Assembly: GCF_964204645.1 (NCBI RefSeq) | Contig: NC_134035.1 | Span: 1,378,001-1,442,000, forward strand | Direction of reading: 5' to 3' | Origin: Tubulanus polymorphus | Taxonomy: Eukaryota > Nemertea > Palaeonemertea > Tubulaniformes > Tubulanidae | DNA: 64,000 bases | Shown: piece by piece, positions 34,701 through 43,335 of the stretch | Numbering within the stretch: the stretch's first letter is position 1 | How the letters are laid out: each line of letters starts with the position of its first letter | Translations under genes and position numbers: made by a program | Notes under the pieces: model-generated | Database searches by the model: none | What the model was told of the DNA's origin: nothing | What the model saw: the letters and a program-made list of their open reading frames with translations, nothing else

Positions 34701-36486
34701 TTGTAAGTTTTAGTTGCTTGTATACAATTAATGTGCGTAGAATTATTCAGTTCATGTAGGCTTCGTAGTTAATTCTGCACCGAGGTCAAAATGTTATTCC
34801 TGGGTCTATTCATCCTCCCTCTGCAGGGATTTGAACCTGATGGCATCGCTACACTCAGCCACGGCACAAAACCTTGCCACACTAGACCGGGTGCGCGGCT
34901 ATATGCGCAGGTTTACCGCATGAAAACTAGCTGCACCAATCAGATTGCCTGTTTTATTATAATTGCTGAGGCAATTTCATGGATAAACTATAAACGGCAA
35001 AAAAACCTGAGCGATAATAAAACGGGATTTCTGATTGGCTAATAATGACATTATCTACGCTGCACATGTAGCTGTGCACACGGTCTAGTGTGGCAGGGTT
35101 TCATACTGTGGCGATATCGATGCCATCAGGTTCAATCAGGACGGGGTCAACTTTGCCCTTGGTCCGAAAAAAATCCCGTGAAGTTGATTACATGTGAATT
35201 TGGTTTATATTTTCATAATTCTTGAAATAATTTTCGTCGATTTCGAATTCGTCGATGATAAAAACGTTTTATTTTCTGACGATTTTTCGATTAGGTACAT
35301 TTCGTGAAGGAATACTTGAAGGCGAATCGCGGCTCGAATTGCGCCGATCCCGGAGATGAAGAGATCGAGAATATTCTCGTTGAAGCGAACACGTTCGGTT
35401 TAGCCTCTCACTTTATGTGGGTTCTCTGGTCACTGATACAATACAACATATCATCAATAGAATTCGATTATTTGGTACGTAGAATATTATTTGTTAACCC
35501 TTTCAGTGCGTCTACACCGCAGTGCGGTGTACGAATCAGTGATGGATTTTGCTAGTACACCGCACTGTGGTGTATTGATTTAATTAGTAATTACTAATTA
35601 TCTCTCTTGAAAGATGGCAGCACCTGTCAAACATAGTGAAATATTAGTAACTAACGATATACCGCGCCAGGGTGTAGACGCACTATAGTGGTATTCCCGT
35701 TAAAATTTTCAAATTATCTCCAGCACTATAAGGTATTTATTAGTCAGCACTGAAAGGGTTAAACTACCATATGTTGCTCTCTAGACCCTGCACCGCCTTT
35801 CAGATATTCGATATTAACTTCATCCCCGTCCTTCAGATTTCCGATCATCCACACTTCACTTCTGTGTTAAGAGCTTCATCCGATACATGTCTAATTGAAA
35901 ATGAACTGTCAACACACAACTTGACATTTTACGGGCACACTTTCAAAAACTGATCCTCCACACATGTGTTCAACACTTCAACTGAGATATTTTTGATTGA
36001 AAATGAACTACGATACTGATCACCAGGATCCAGTTCCACTCATGAGTTGAGATTAGTCCCTTTCAATGTTTTAACTCAAACTGGAACTTAACTTAACTTG
36101 GAACTGTGGAACTGGATCCAAGACTTCAAAAGTTATTGTCTGAAGGGATGCAGGTCAAAAAATTCAAATACATTCTTAGGGTTCTGAGCCAGATTCCACA
36201 GTTGTGACTGAGTTAGAGTTAACTTTTGAGTTAGAATCAGTTCATTTTCAATGTTTTAACTCTAGAATCAAATTTAACTCAGAACTGTGGAACTGGATCC
36301 TGAATTTGGCCAACTAGTCTTTATCTCACAAACAACCACGAGTCTACTGACATGTTTTTTGTTTTCTAATTTCAGGAATACGCGGAAGTTCGACTGGACT
36401 GCTATTACCAGTTGAAGAATAATCTGCCGATATTGCGAAATCAAGAAGGTGCTTACGGTAAAAATGGCGGCGAGACCGACGACTGA
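19744..36486 (+). CDS. CHKA/CHKB-like: Choline/ethanolamine kinase with duplicated exon 7
   Basis: Phosphorylates choline (probably also ethanolamine) with ATP, the first step of the cytosolic Kennedy pathway to phosphatidylcholine. Coding exons: 19744-20096, 22395-22620, 23205-23338, 23852-23998, 25631-25689, 27611-27698, then either 28989-29097 or 30962-31076, then 35295-35474 and 36376-36486 (TGA). The sums are 1407 or 1413 nt, giving 468 or 470 residues. Residues 1-75 are polar and low-complexity. Then come GGLSNLLYLCSLPDD, LGPKLYGVFPGGRVEEYIP, the Brenner motif VVFCHNDFQEG (Asp303), the metal-binding MPIDFEY (Asp327), IGNHFCEW (Glu346) with DY (Tyr351), and SHFMWVLW (Trp414, Trp417). All sit exactly 3, or for the Trp pair 6, below the human CHKA numbers I remember (306, 330, 349, 354, 420, 423). 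ATG 19744 is the first in-frame ATG. All introns are GT-AG. Confidence 0.96.
20097..22394 (+). other. Choline kinase intron 1
   Basis: 2.3 kb. Mostly unique AT-rich sequence. A short tandem of GTACAGTAT units lies at 22021-22065. GGGGGTTCGAACCCTCC at about 21003 resembles a tRNA B-box but has no matching A-box. Confidence 0.6.
22672..22855. mobile_element. Foldback element with hammerhead-like core (intron 2)
   Basis: Two ~66-bp arms are near-perfect inverted repeats; the left arm starts TGACGAGAGAAATCCCACAA and the right arm ends with its complement. They enclose a ~50-base centre. On the minus strand the centre reads CTGATGA, a 7-bp stem GGCTAAC/GTTAGCC with loop AGTT, then GAAAC. The element begins 51 bases after exon 2. 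Confidence 0.85.
22750..22780 (-). ncRNA. Hammerhead-ribozyme-like core
   Basis: CUGAUGA, perfect 7-bp stem II, and GAAAC fit the conserved catalytic core of hammerhead ribozymes such as those carried by Penelope-like elements and related non-autonomous retroelements. Stems I and III with a cleavage triplet cannot be assigned confidently here, so activity is not claimed. Confidence 0.5.
23552..23773. mobile_element. TTAA-flanked miniature element, copy 1 (intron 3)
   Basis: TTAA then CCCGTTCAGTGCTGACTAAT at the left; GCGCTGAAAGGG then TTCA (a decayed TTAA) at the right. The inside shares GGTGCTGCCATCTTTCATTA and GCACTGTGGTGTAGACGCG with the better-preserved copy at 35498-35758. A piggyBac-derived MITE is the likely origin. 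Confidence 0.7.
23999..25630 (+). other. Choline kinase intron 4
   Basis: Besides the palindromic element at its start, a block near 25052-25190 (ACCTTGTTTCTCCTAATCGG ... GTCAACTTTTAAACATAGCA) is shared with CPSF3 intron sequence at about 806-960 and with 58020-58190. This indicates another dispersed miniature family with CGGCCGGGTC-like ends. Confidence 0.5.
24080..24187. repeat. Palindromic miniature element, GGCCGGTTGCATAGTC family, copy 2
   Basis: Begins GGGGCCAGTTGCGCAGTCGT and ends CATGACTATGCAACCGGCC, with CTAAGACC-type repeats inside; lies just downstream of exon 4. Confidence 0.65.
25690..27610 (+). other. Choline kinase intron 5
   Basis: 1.9 kb. A small tandem of GAATATTAGATGCTA(T)(A/G) phrases lies at 27068-27170. 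Otherwise no supported feature. Confidence 0.5.
28130..28250. repeat. Foldback in intron 6
   Basis: AGTAAAACTTGTTCTAAGTC at about 28160 is answered by GACTTACGCAAGTTTTACTG at about 28222. The 85-codon ORF across this region is a by-product of the palindrome. Confidence 0.55.
28378..28858. mobile_element. TTAA-flanked miniature element upstream of exon 7a
   Basis: TTAA at 28374-28377 and at 28859-28862 flank termini CCACTTGAGTACCA and TGGTACTCAAGAGG (imperfect inverted repeats). The TTAA target duplication is the piggyBac signature. It holds no ORF and includes AAAGTCGTTTATAACGCCGC, a phrase also found near 36820. Confidence 0.65.
28989..29097 (+). CDS. Choline kinase alternative exon 7a
   Basis: Acceptor TTTTTGTAG, donor CAG|GTAACG, 109 nt, entering after two bases of a codon (AG|A, Arg336) and leaving at a codon boundary. 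It encodes 36 further residues, beginning GFDIGNHFCEWAIDY and ending GYPSKDQQ. The GFDIGNHFCEW start and the Y-P-x-K-x-Q-Q end agree with vertebrate choline kinase, so this copy is the more ancestral-looking. A TTAA-flanked miniature element ends 126 bp upstream. Confidence 0.93.
29809..29972. repeat. Palindromic element between exons 7a and 7b
   Basis: Ends GGGCTGGGTTTCATAGA and GTCTATGAAACCAGGCCC are complementary; the inside contains the small palindrome ACCATGGTTTCTCATTGTAA / CCATGGT. It belongs with the 40911-41117 pair. It could bring the two alternative exons into a different RNA context, but that is speculation. Confidence 0.65.
30880..30901 (+). repeat. (CAG)7 tract upstream of exon 7b
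   Basis: Seven CAG units about 60 bases before the exon 7b acceptor. The reading frame through it (polyGln) is open from an ATG at 30837 into exon 7b, so an intron-retaining or alternative-first-exon product would be in frame; nothing else supports one. Confidence 0.85.
30962..31076 (+). CDS. Choline kinase alternative exon 7b
   Basis: Acceptor TTTTTTTTCGTTTCAG, donor CAG|GTATTC, 115 nt, with exactly the same entry and exit phase as 7a. It encodes 38 further residues, beginning GCEIGNHFCEWLFDY and ending NWFPSRQQQ. It shares IGNHFCEW, DY, P-S and QQ with 7a but differs at most other places and is two residues longer. No stop, intact splice sites and conserved core residues argue that it is functional, not a relic. 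Confidence 0.92.
31362..31460. repeat. Palindromic miniature element, GGCCGGTTGCATAGTC family, copy 3
   Basis: Begins CTCTGGGGCCGGTTCCATAG, closely matching positions 53-72, with ACTTAAGACC and GACTGGTCTTAA inside; the right end is partly lost. Confidence 0.6.
33129..33251. repeat. Palindromic miniature element, CAGTTCCACAG family, copy 2
   Basis: GGACCCAGTTCCACAGTTGT ... TTATCGAACTGGGCCCC, with GAGTTAGAGTTAACT and AACTCAGAGTTAGAT arms and the family centre TTCATTTTCAATGATT. Confidence 0.7.
33603..33880 (+). repeat. 27-bp minisatellite, 10 copies
   Basis: Ten near-identical units of TGA(A/T)TTGGGTCCTGTATT plus TCTATGGGA in kinase intron 7. Because 27 is a multiple of three and the unit lacks stops in several frames, it creates long artificial ORFs on both strands (for example repeated MNWVLYFYG). 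The only variation is A/T at one site: units 6-8 carry T and the rest A. Confidence 0.97.
34811..35140. mobile_element. Long-TIR miniature element, copy 1
   Basis: About 330 bp with ends CATCCTCCCTCTGCAGGGAT ... and TGCCATCAGGTTCAATCAGG (right end damaged). The inner blocks CCAATCAGATTGCC and TTTCTGATTGGCTAATAATG are shared with 58502-58785. Confidence 0.75.
35498..35758. mobile_element. TTAA-flanked piggyBac-like MITE, copy 2 (intron 8)
   Basis: TTAA (35494-35497) then CCCTTTCAGTGCGTCTACAC at the left; AGTCAGCACTGAAAGGG then TTAA (35759-35762) at the right. The terminal inverted repeat CCCTTTCAGTGC and the exact TTAA duplication are typical of piggyBac. It starts 24 bases after kinase exon 8. 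Confidence 0.85.
36022..36301. repeat. Palindromic miniature elements, CAGTTCCACAG family, copies 3 and 4
   Basis: Two adjacent copies, about 36022-36121 and 36186-36301, each ending GAACTGTGGAACTGGATCC and sharing the centre TTCAATGTTTTAACTC. They lie just before the last kinase exon. Confidence 0.75.
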
Positions 36487-38470
36487 ACGGCTGACACGGT
36501 CGCGTGCGCGGGTGTTTCATACTGCTGCGTTTAAAACATCCTCGCGTCATTTTACTGCGGTTTCGACGCAACTGTTCAGATCGTTTATAAACTCGGGACA
36601 TATCGGTATACGCATGAAACGAAAACAAAAACGACTGCCTCCCGCGACCACCAACATCATCACTTTTAGTGCTAATAGTATATAACAGAGTAGTTTATAC
36701 TTTTTTTAAAGCCGTTTAGAATATCAGAATTTTGCCTTTAAAATCGCAGATATGAGTAGGGACTCGGTTACACAGGTGTCGGTTAAGACTTCAAGTTCAA
36801 ATAACAGCCAAAGTCCGTTATAACGCGGCCATCCTTTTAAATGCCACTGCTCACTAAACATGGAGATTTTCTGAGAAAAAATTTGCCCAATCGATGTCAC
36901 ATTTCTGTGATCACGTGGAGATGATTTGGATTCGAATACCATTCTTTATAATGTCAAATTAATGTGATAACATGTTTTATTTGTCCTAACGGTGGCGTTA
37001 TAAAGGACTTTAACTATTGATCATTTCCATCAAATTTCTAAGAGTCAAACTGAGATCTATGAACTGAGTCCTGTTCCGTAGTTTGACTATAATAGAGTTC
37101 CACTGGGCTACCGGCGAGGTTACAGTGGCAAGCGATCATTCGCACTTTTATACTCGATGATCGCACTTCTTCGAAGAAATGGAAAAAGTGCGATCATACG
37201 CGGTAGCCTAAAAATCTCTCGTTCAAATTTCATCGAATATAAACTGATTTCAGCTAACACGGACTGTTAGTTGCGCCATCTGGTGGTCGGATAGCTGGCG
37301 TATCGGTACCTCCGTTGTTAGACGGTCAGAGTCAAATATTACCTCGGGAACTGTGTAACTAACCGGTTTGAATTCATCAACCCTGCCTCAAGGCGAGTCT
37401 ACGTGAAGTAACGATTGATCGGTTGTTATGCTGTATACGTGTATATCATCTACTTAATTTATTGAGCAATTTTTCGAATATTTCGAAGTGAAATGATTTC
37501 TGAGAATTTTCCTGAGTCAACTCGACTGGTGCATTTAATTTCAATATTATATTCTTGCGCGGACTGCCGCAATCTTGCTTATTATTAGACTTTGTAAATC
37601 AGTGGAAATGACGATATTTTCTCAAATCTTTGATGTTAAATGTATTCAACGTTGAATGTTTTTTTTTTTTCCGGTGTACAATGATAAATAACATCGTACA
37701 CCGTGGTCGATTCTACTGAATAGACTTCGAATTGATTCTTATACAGAAATTAAAATGATTAATGTAGAATTGGGACACAGTTTATAATTCATCATTAGCG
37801 AGGTATCAGTCTGCTGCAACCAGGACCCTGTAACTCATCTTACTTGTATTCAAAACTTAACGCGAAATGTTTTTGATTGAAAATAAATTTGAAAAATTGA
37901 ACTTTAGACATTTAATAAGCACACTTTGAAAAACTGCTCGCCCACACTTCACTCTGGGGGGTGTAGGTTCCAGGCTGCAGATTGGTGTGAAGGGGCGCAG
38001 GTTCCAGGCTGTTGCAGATTGATACCTACACTAGGTTCACACAATTGCACACTTAGTGGAAAATGGGAACATTATCTCACAATTATTCATATTTTCGAGC
38101 GTTGAGAGGTGACTCAAAAAATCGTTATATATATAAATTCGACTTCTTCTATTGTTTTGAAAATTGTGAGGGTGATAAATATGGGAACAACAATGGTACC
38201 GTTATTGTATCGATACATTCTAAGAAATACATGTACTTATGGGTCTGGGTGTTTCGGCTGTGACCTTTCTAATCTAATGGCTTCTTAAGTGTTTTATTTT
38301 GTATGAATACTGCTTGATATTTTCTAGTAAAGCACGGAACATTACGAATGACGCGACAAGTTGAACATGTGTAGATATGTACAGTAAAGAAGGATTGTCT
38401 GTAACTGTTTAGTATTTATGGTGAAATTGATTTTTTATGTGCAATAAATATGAACTTGTATAGATTCTTT
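36487..38470 (+). other. Choline kinase 3' UTR (putative)
   Basis: From the TGA to the poly(A) signal at 38443, about 2 kb. It contains a miniature element at about 36818-37014 with ends AAAGTCCGTTATAACGC and GCGTTATAAAGGACTTTAA. ORFs here are not conserved in type and are taken as UTR noise. UTR length is inferred from the signal only. Confidence 0.55.
38443..38448 (+). promoter_or_regulatory. Poly(A) signal, likely of choline kinase
   Basis: AATAAA in an AT-rich stretch, the best-placed signal downstream of the kinase stop and just before a tandem array. Confidence 0.55.
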
Positions 38471-38494
38471 GAGCACGAATTTGACCAGTTGCCT

Positions 38495-39100
38495 GTGACA
38501 GACTAGGTGATCACTGCCTGGGGAAAACAGTGTGATCACTTCCTGGGACAGACTAGGTGATCACTGCTTGGGACAGACTAGGTGATCACTGCCTGGGGCA
38601 AACAGTGTGATCACTGCCTGGGACAGACTAGGTGATCACTGCCTGGGGCAAACAGTGTGATCACTGCCTGGGACAGACTAGGTGATCACTGCCTGGGGCA
38701 AACAGTGTGATCACTGCCTGGGACAGACTAGGTGATCACTGCCTGGTGCAGACTAGGTGATCACTGCCTGGGGCAAACAGTGTGATCACTTCCTGGGACA
38801 GACTAGGCGATCACTGCCTGGGACAGACTAGGTTATCACTGCCTGGGGCAAACAGTGTGATCACTTCCTGGGACAGACTAGGCGATCACTGCCTCGGACA
38901 GACTAGGTTATCACTGCCTGGGGCAAACAGTGTGATCACTTCCTGGGACAGACTAGGCGATCACTGCCTGGGACAGACTAGGTTATCACTGCCTGGTGCA
39001 GACTAGGTGATCACTGCCTGGGGCAAACAGTGTGATCACTTCCTGGGACAGACTAGGCGATCACTACCTGGGGCAAACAGTGTGATCACTCACTACCTTG
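38495..39100 (+). repeat. TGATCA-rich tandem array, ~26-bp units in alternating types
   Basis: About 23 units. Type A reads GGACAGACTAGGTGATCACT plus GCCTGG; type B reads GGCAAACAGTGTGATCACT plus G/TCCTGG. They mostly alternate A-B as a ~52-bp higher-order unit, with later variants (GGCGATCACT, GGTTATCACT) arranged in a three-part pattern. The 5' edge lies about 50 bases after the poly(A) signal. Confidence 0.95.
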
Positions 39101-39515
39101 GAAAGACAAAATGATCAGTCTGAAAATATTGTGAATTTTATTTCTGTTCTTAAGATGAACTTGTATAATGATGTATGCAGTATTTTGAAGGGTTTGATTT
39201 TATCCGGTTAAGCTCTAAGAACATGTTCCACTAGGACTCGATTTCGTTGTTACAAATTTTGAGGGTGTATTTATTTTTTCGGGGACGAAGTGTCTTTCAT
39301 ATTGTGTTTACTGTGATGACGCAATCATGTCAATAATTAAGGGTTGGGTTTATACTAATATATATCGGTGATAGGTCGAGATTTTTGTTCATCGGAAATA
39401 ATCTTTGCTATATATTTTTTTCGAAACTGTATTTGTGAACACGGTGATATTGAATTCATTCAATTGCATCAAAAATCAACTCATTGATTCAAGTTTAAGG
39501 GTTTCTTCTAATCGT

Positions 39516-39608
39516 CAGGGCTCAGCTCCACAGTTACGAGTTTGAGTTAAAATCGATTCATTTTCAATGAGTTAACTCTGAGTCAGATCTTCAACTCAGC
39601 TCTGGACT
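39516..39608. repeat. Palindromic miniature element, CAGTTCCACAG family, copy 5
   Basis: GCTCAGCTCCACAGTTACGA, GAGTTAAAATCGATTCATTT and TCAACTCAGCTCTGG match the family plan. Confidence 0.6.
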
Positions 39609-39789
39609 GATTTCTGCATGGTGTATTGATGGTGTATTCGACCACTTTTCGGTTATTGTGGGACCCAAGTTCAGGGCCGAATTGTAGTTTGTAGTTTGAA
39701 ACTTCGATTGTGCATTTAATTGATGTATTATTCTAAGATGATGTGGGTATAATATTCCCATTGTAGGTCGAGGACAAACACAATTTACG

Positions 39790-40045
39790 TGTAATATGGG
39801 AGAAATCCTGCAGTAATTCGGCCCAAAATGTAAAGTTCTTGAGTAAAATATTAGTATTGGTTTATATATTTGAGCAACATTTCTTCAGCTAAAGACTATT
39901 GGCCATCATCGGGCGTACTGCAAGTATGTTCCAGTATGCCTGATGATGGCTAATAGTCTTAAGCCGAAACATAGCTCTGAACATATAAACTCTTCTTTTC
40001 AAGACATTTTCATCTTTGGCTGATCTATTGCAGGATTTCTCCGAT
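39790..40045. mobile_element. Foldback element with hammerhead-like core, copy 2
   Basis: GGGAGAAATCCTGCAGTAAT at the left and TTGCAGGATTTCTCC at the right are outer inverted ends. The centre has opposed halves around 39920: GCCATCATCGGGCGTACTGC and CAGTATGCCTGATGATGGC. It is related to the intron 2 foldback, but diverged and larger. Confidence 0.7.
39940..39970 (+). ncRNA. Hammerhead-ribozyme-like core, copy 2
   Basis: CTGATGA (39940-39946), a weaker stem GGCT..AGCC, and GAAAC (39966-39970). The opposite half, read on the minus strand, has CCGATGA and lacks GAAA, so it looks dead. Activity is unproven. Confidence 0.4.
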
Positions 40046-40417
40046 AGATTTGATTTTGTAGCAGGGCTAAAAACGTCTGAATTCTAATTCTTCCGCACGG
40101 GCTTATTCTAATTCTAATTCTCAGGCCTAATTGGATTTAAGTTTTAAATGGAATTTTGACGACACGATCAATTTGTAAATTATGTAATTTGCTCAAAATG
40201 TCAAATATATAGATACTCTAAGTACCGTTTGTATTCAACTAATTGTAGTTTATAGTGTAGAAAGTCAAACATTGCGACGAGGCGCTCACATTTAATTTAT
40301 CGTACGTAATTACTTATTTAATCAAATTCTGATTGTAAAATTCTTAGGACCTGGTTCGGCAGTTGTCATTCGATGTTTGAGAACTGCCAAATAGGGTACT
40401 GTTCACTGATACTGATG

Positions 40418-40742
40418 CATCCTCGCTTGCCAGTCTTTGTCCCATCAAAGCTCACGTCAACACCTACCCTGGCTACAGACCCTGCATTGGTCTATTTCAC
40501 CCCCCAAGATTTCTTAGGCGGACAGTTTGCCACTCGGTGTCCACCTGTCTTATGTATTAGGCCAATCAGACGTTGTTTTTCATTGGTAGGTCACCTTATC
40601 ATAGAACCCATCTGATTGGCTCGATACACTGAGTGGCAACCTGTCCGCCTAAGAAAACTTGGGCGGTGTAATAGACCAATAAAGGGTCTGCGCCAGGGTT
40701 TGTGTTGGCGTGAGCTTCGTCAAACCCTGGCAAGCGAGGATG
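40418..40742. mobile_element. ~325-bp foldback with possible 8-bp target duplication
   Basis: Left end CATCCTCGCTTGCCAG, right end CTGGCAAGCGAGGATG (exact complements). Inside, CTTAGGCGGACAGTTTGCCA faces TGGCAACCTGTCCGCCTAAG, and TAGGCCAATCAGACG faces ATCTGATTGGCTC. TCACTGAT occurs at 40403-40410 and at 40743-40750, consistent with an 8-bp hAT-like target duplication if the left end begins at 40411. Confidence 0.8.
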
Positions 40743-40910
40743 TCACTGATGTTGTCATTGTAATCGGTACATGCCAAAAAATTGTCTCTTCTTGATGGTG
40801 CAAAAATATGTATCGAGTTCTATTAGTAATTTTCTCGCTGATTTCACAGGGGCCTCATACTAAAAGTTTTTGACCCAAGTATTCTAGGTACTTGCCTATC
40901 ATACGGGGGT

Positions 40911-41117
40911 TGGTTTTATAGACTGGTATTAACTTTAACCCAGGGGTTAACTCAATTCATTTTCAATCGAGTTAGCCCTAGGGTTAGAGATAATACCAGT
41001 CTATAAAACCAACTCCTGGGCTGGGTTTTATAGACTGGTATCAACTTCAACCTGGGGGTTAACTCAATGCAATTTCAATTGCTGGGTCAAAGTTAATACC
41101 AGTCTATAAAACCGGGC
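40911..41117. repeat. Two tandem copies of a palindromic miniature element
   Basis: Two ~100-bp copies, each with TGGTTTTATAGACTGGTAT-like left and ATACCAGTCTATAAAACC right ends and AGGGGTTAACTCAAT inside. Same family as 29809-29972. Confidence 0.85.
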
Positions 41118-42302
41118 CCCGTGGGGTCTAACTTACCTAGGATACTGGGGTTTAAATACTGACCTGGGATACCAGAGTCAGAAACCTTTAGTGTCAGGGC
41201 ACTGTGGCTGATATACTTTGCATGCTCTACTGCATAAACTATATGACCATGATGCATGTAATTTCCAATTTCTAACTCACACACACATCTATGATAAATC
41301 CTGCCATCTTTTTGGTGAATGCTGTTGTATTTGGTGTAAATATACCACGTTCGATGATTAATAATAATGATTTTATGATAATAACAGCCGTGTTTGAATT
41401 TTTCGTTTATTAATAATGTCGGAGAGACATGAGATTTGCGTTAGATTCTGCTCCACGAAAAGTTAAAGCGAATTAGCTATTTCACAGGTTGCTAGCCGCC
41501 GTTTTCTTGGGATACCATGTCTTGCGTTGTTGGGTCATTGTTTTAAATTTATGATGCGGGTTTTATCATATTTCGATGGATGGTTCTTGAAAACATTCAA
41601 AGCGAGTCAATCCCCGTAACCTAATTTCCAATAGATGGCGTACTAGTCACACCTGGCTGCTCAAACTTCTTCAACATGCTTTGGCTGTAGAGATGTCAGG
41701 TGGAAAGTCATTTAAATCAACGAGCAAATATCTCAAGAGATAATTGCTTGAGATAAAACTCACGGGGAGCGCTAGCAGTGGATGATTTTATTCGAACAAA
41801 TAATCACTTAAAATGCCGAAAAAGATGCCGTGGGTAAAATTCGTTTTGCAAAAGAATGAATACCAGTAATTGAGTTTTTAAGGTTTTAGAATTGACGGTT
41901 TTCGATCAACTGCATAAAACAAACCGGTGTATTGTATTAGAAATCACATTTTTCAGTTCAGAAGTTTGCAAGTCGCATGATTAGATCAATGCCCAGCGTC
42001 GCGCACGATTAACTAAACCGTGACCGTGATCCGGACGTGCCCAGATATGCATTTAGTACAATGGTTGTCATTCGACACACGGACTGGCTTACGGTTTAGT
42101 TGTCGGGGAGCTGCAACTAAAGAATATGGAATTCTTTATTGGATTACGCGTTCATCTGATCTATCAACTCATCCTCGTTCACAGCTGAATTTACGAAGCT
42201 GCAACGATCAGTCAAAACTGTTATCGTAGAATAATCGCCGAATAAATGCTCGATTTCGTTGAAGATTGTGACGCTAAGAAATCTGAAAGGAATAAACTAG
42301 TG

Positions 42303-42985
42303 CAGTATCGGGATATATTGAATCGGACAATGCGCGTGTTCATCGGAATAATAATCAAACGCGATCGCTTTGAAGTGAAACAATGACTTATGTTACATTA
42401 ATGTTAGTGTTGATATCTTTGATTTTCAAACCGCGGTTGTAAAGTTGGATTCCTGTTTGTAGGAAATACGTTGTTCACCTTGGAAAAACTTGTACATTCA
42501 AACTCTTTGTTCATCTCGATAAAACTGCTGCTATCATTATATGGACATGTGTAATATCGGGATATAATTCTCCCAATGTTGATCGCTAATTGATAAAAAC
42601 GGCAATGATAATTGTGTATTAATTGTTTTAGGGTTGATCATGATTCATTTATCCTAAGATATTAAAACTGAGAGGTGAGTCGGATTCCTGTTCTGTTCGT
42701 AACCACTTCAAAACTAAACAAATGGATTATAATTAATATTCCATATTGGTTGTTATCATTGTGAGACTCTTGAGAAGATATTTGATCGGACAATACGTGT
42801 TCATCGGAATAATAATCAAATGCGATCGCTCTTTGAAGTGAAGCAATGACTTATGTTACGTTACTGTTAGTATGACGTGCGAGGTTGATATCTTATATTT
42901 TCAAACCGCGGTTGTAAAGTTGGATTCCTGTTTGTGGTGTGTAAACTGATTCCTGTATTCGGAAATACGTTAATCACCAAGGAAT
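42303..42985 (+). repeat. Two-copy duplication, ~460-bp offset
   Basis: ATCGGACAATGCGCGTGTTC, AATAATAATCAAACGCGATC, TTTCAAACCGCGGTTGTAAA and GGAAATACGTTGTTCACC (42310-42480) recur in order, with small changes and a ~30-bp insertion, at 42783-42980. No coding sense. Confidence 0.8.
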
Positions 42986-43039
42986 CGCTCGTACATTCAA
43001 ACTCATTAGGATGGAACCATTGAGGTGTTTGATGATGCG

Positions 43040-43335
43040 TAAACTTCATCACGAATACTGGACATAGTGGACTTCAACTGAAATTCATCACAGTTTTACT
43101 TCTTCCGTCAACTTCTTCTGGACTACTAGTGAACTAACCAGACTATATGTGAACTAACTGGACTATTTAGTCAACTAACCGGACTATAAGTGGATTGATA
43201 CTCATAAAAAACAGTCAGTGGTGGACTCCAGGAGGTGTGGAACTCTTATGTGGATTTGTGGAACTCTGTGGACTACCATTACTGCTAATATTAGATTAGA
43301 TAAGATTAATATTAGACAGCGGCTAGTGAATGTGT
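43040..43335 (-). repeat. Inverted fragment of the ~3-kb array repeat
   Basis: Read in reverse, this matches 48650-48945 (and 52010-52330, 55035-55360): complement of CACTAGCC..., AGCAGTAATGGTAGTCCACC, GAGTTCCAC, CCACCACTGACTG, then the short tandem TAGTCCGGTTAGTTCAC block, then TTCAGTTGAAGTCCAC and a GATGAAGTTTAC-type end. An outlying inverted copy about 4.3 kb from the array edge. Confidence 0.85.

Noticed and set aside
38782-39006. Repeat protein with SLPGANSVITSWDRLGDHCLGQTR-like units
   Set aside because: A frame of the TGATCA tandem array; variation is not codon-patterned.
38495-39100. CRISPR array
   Set aside because: No unique spacers between repeats, and the genome is eukaryotic; it is a tandem satellite.
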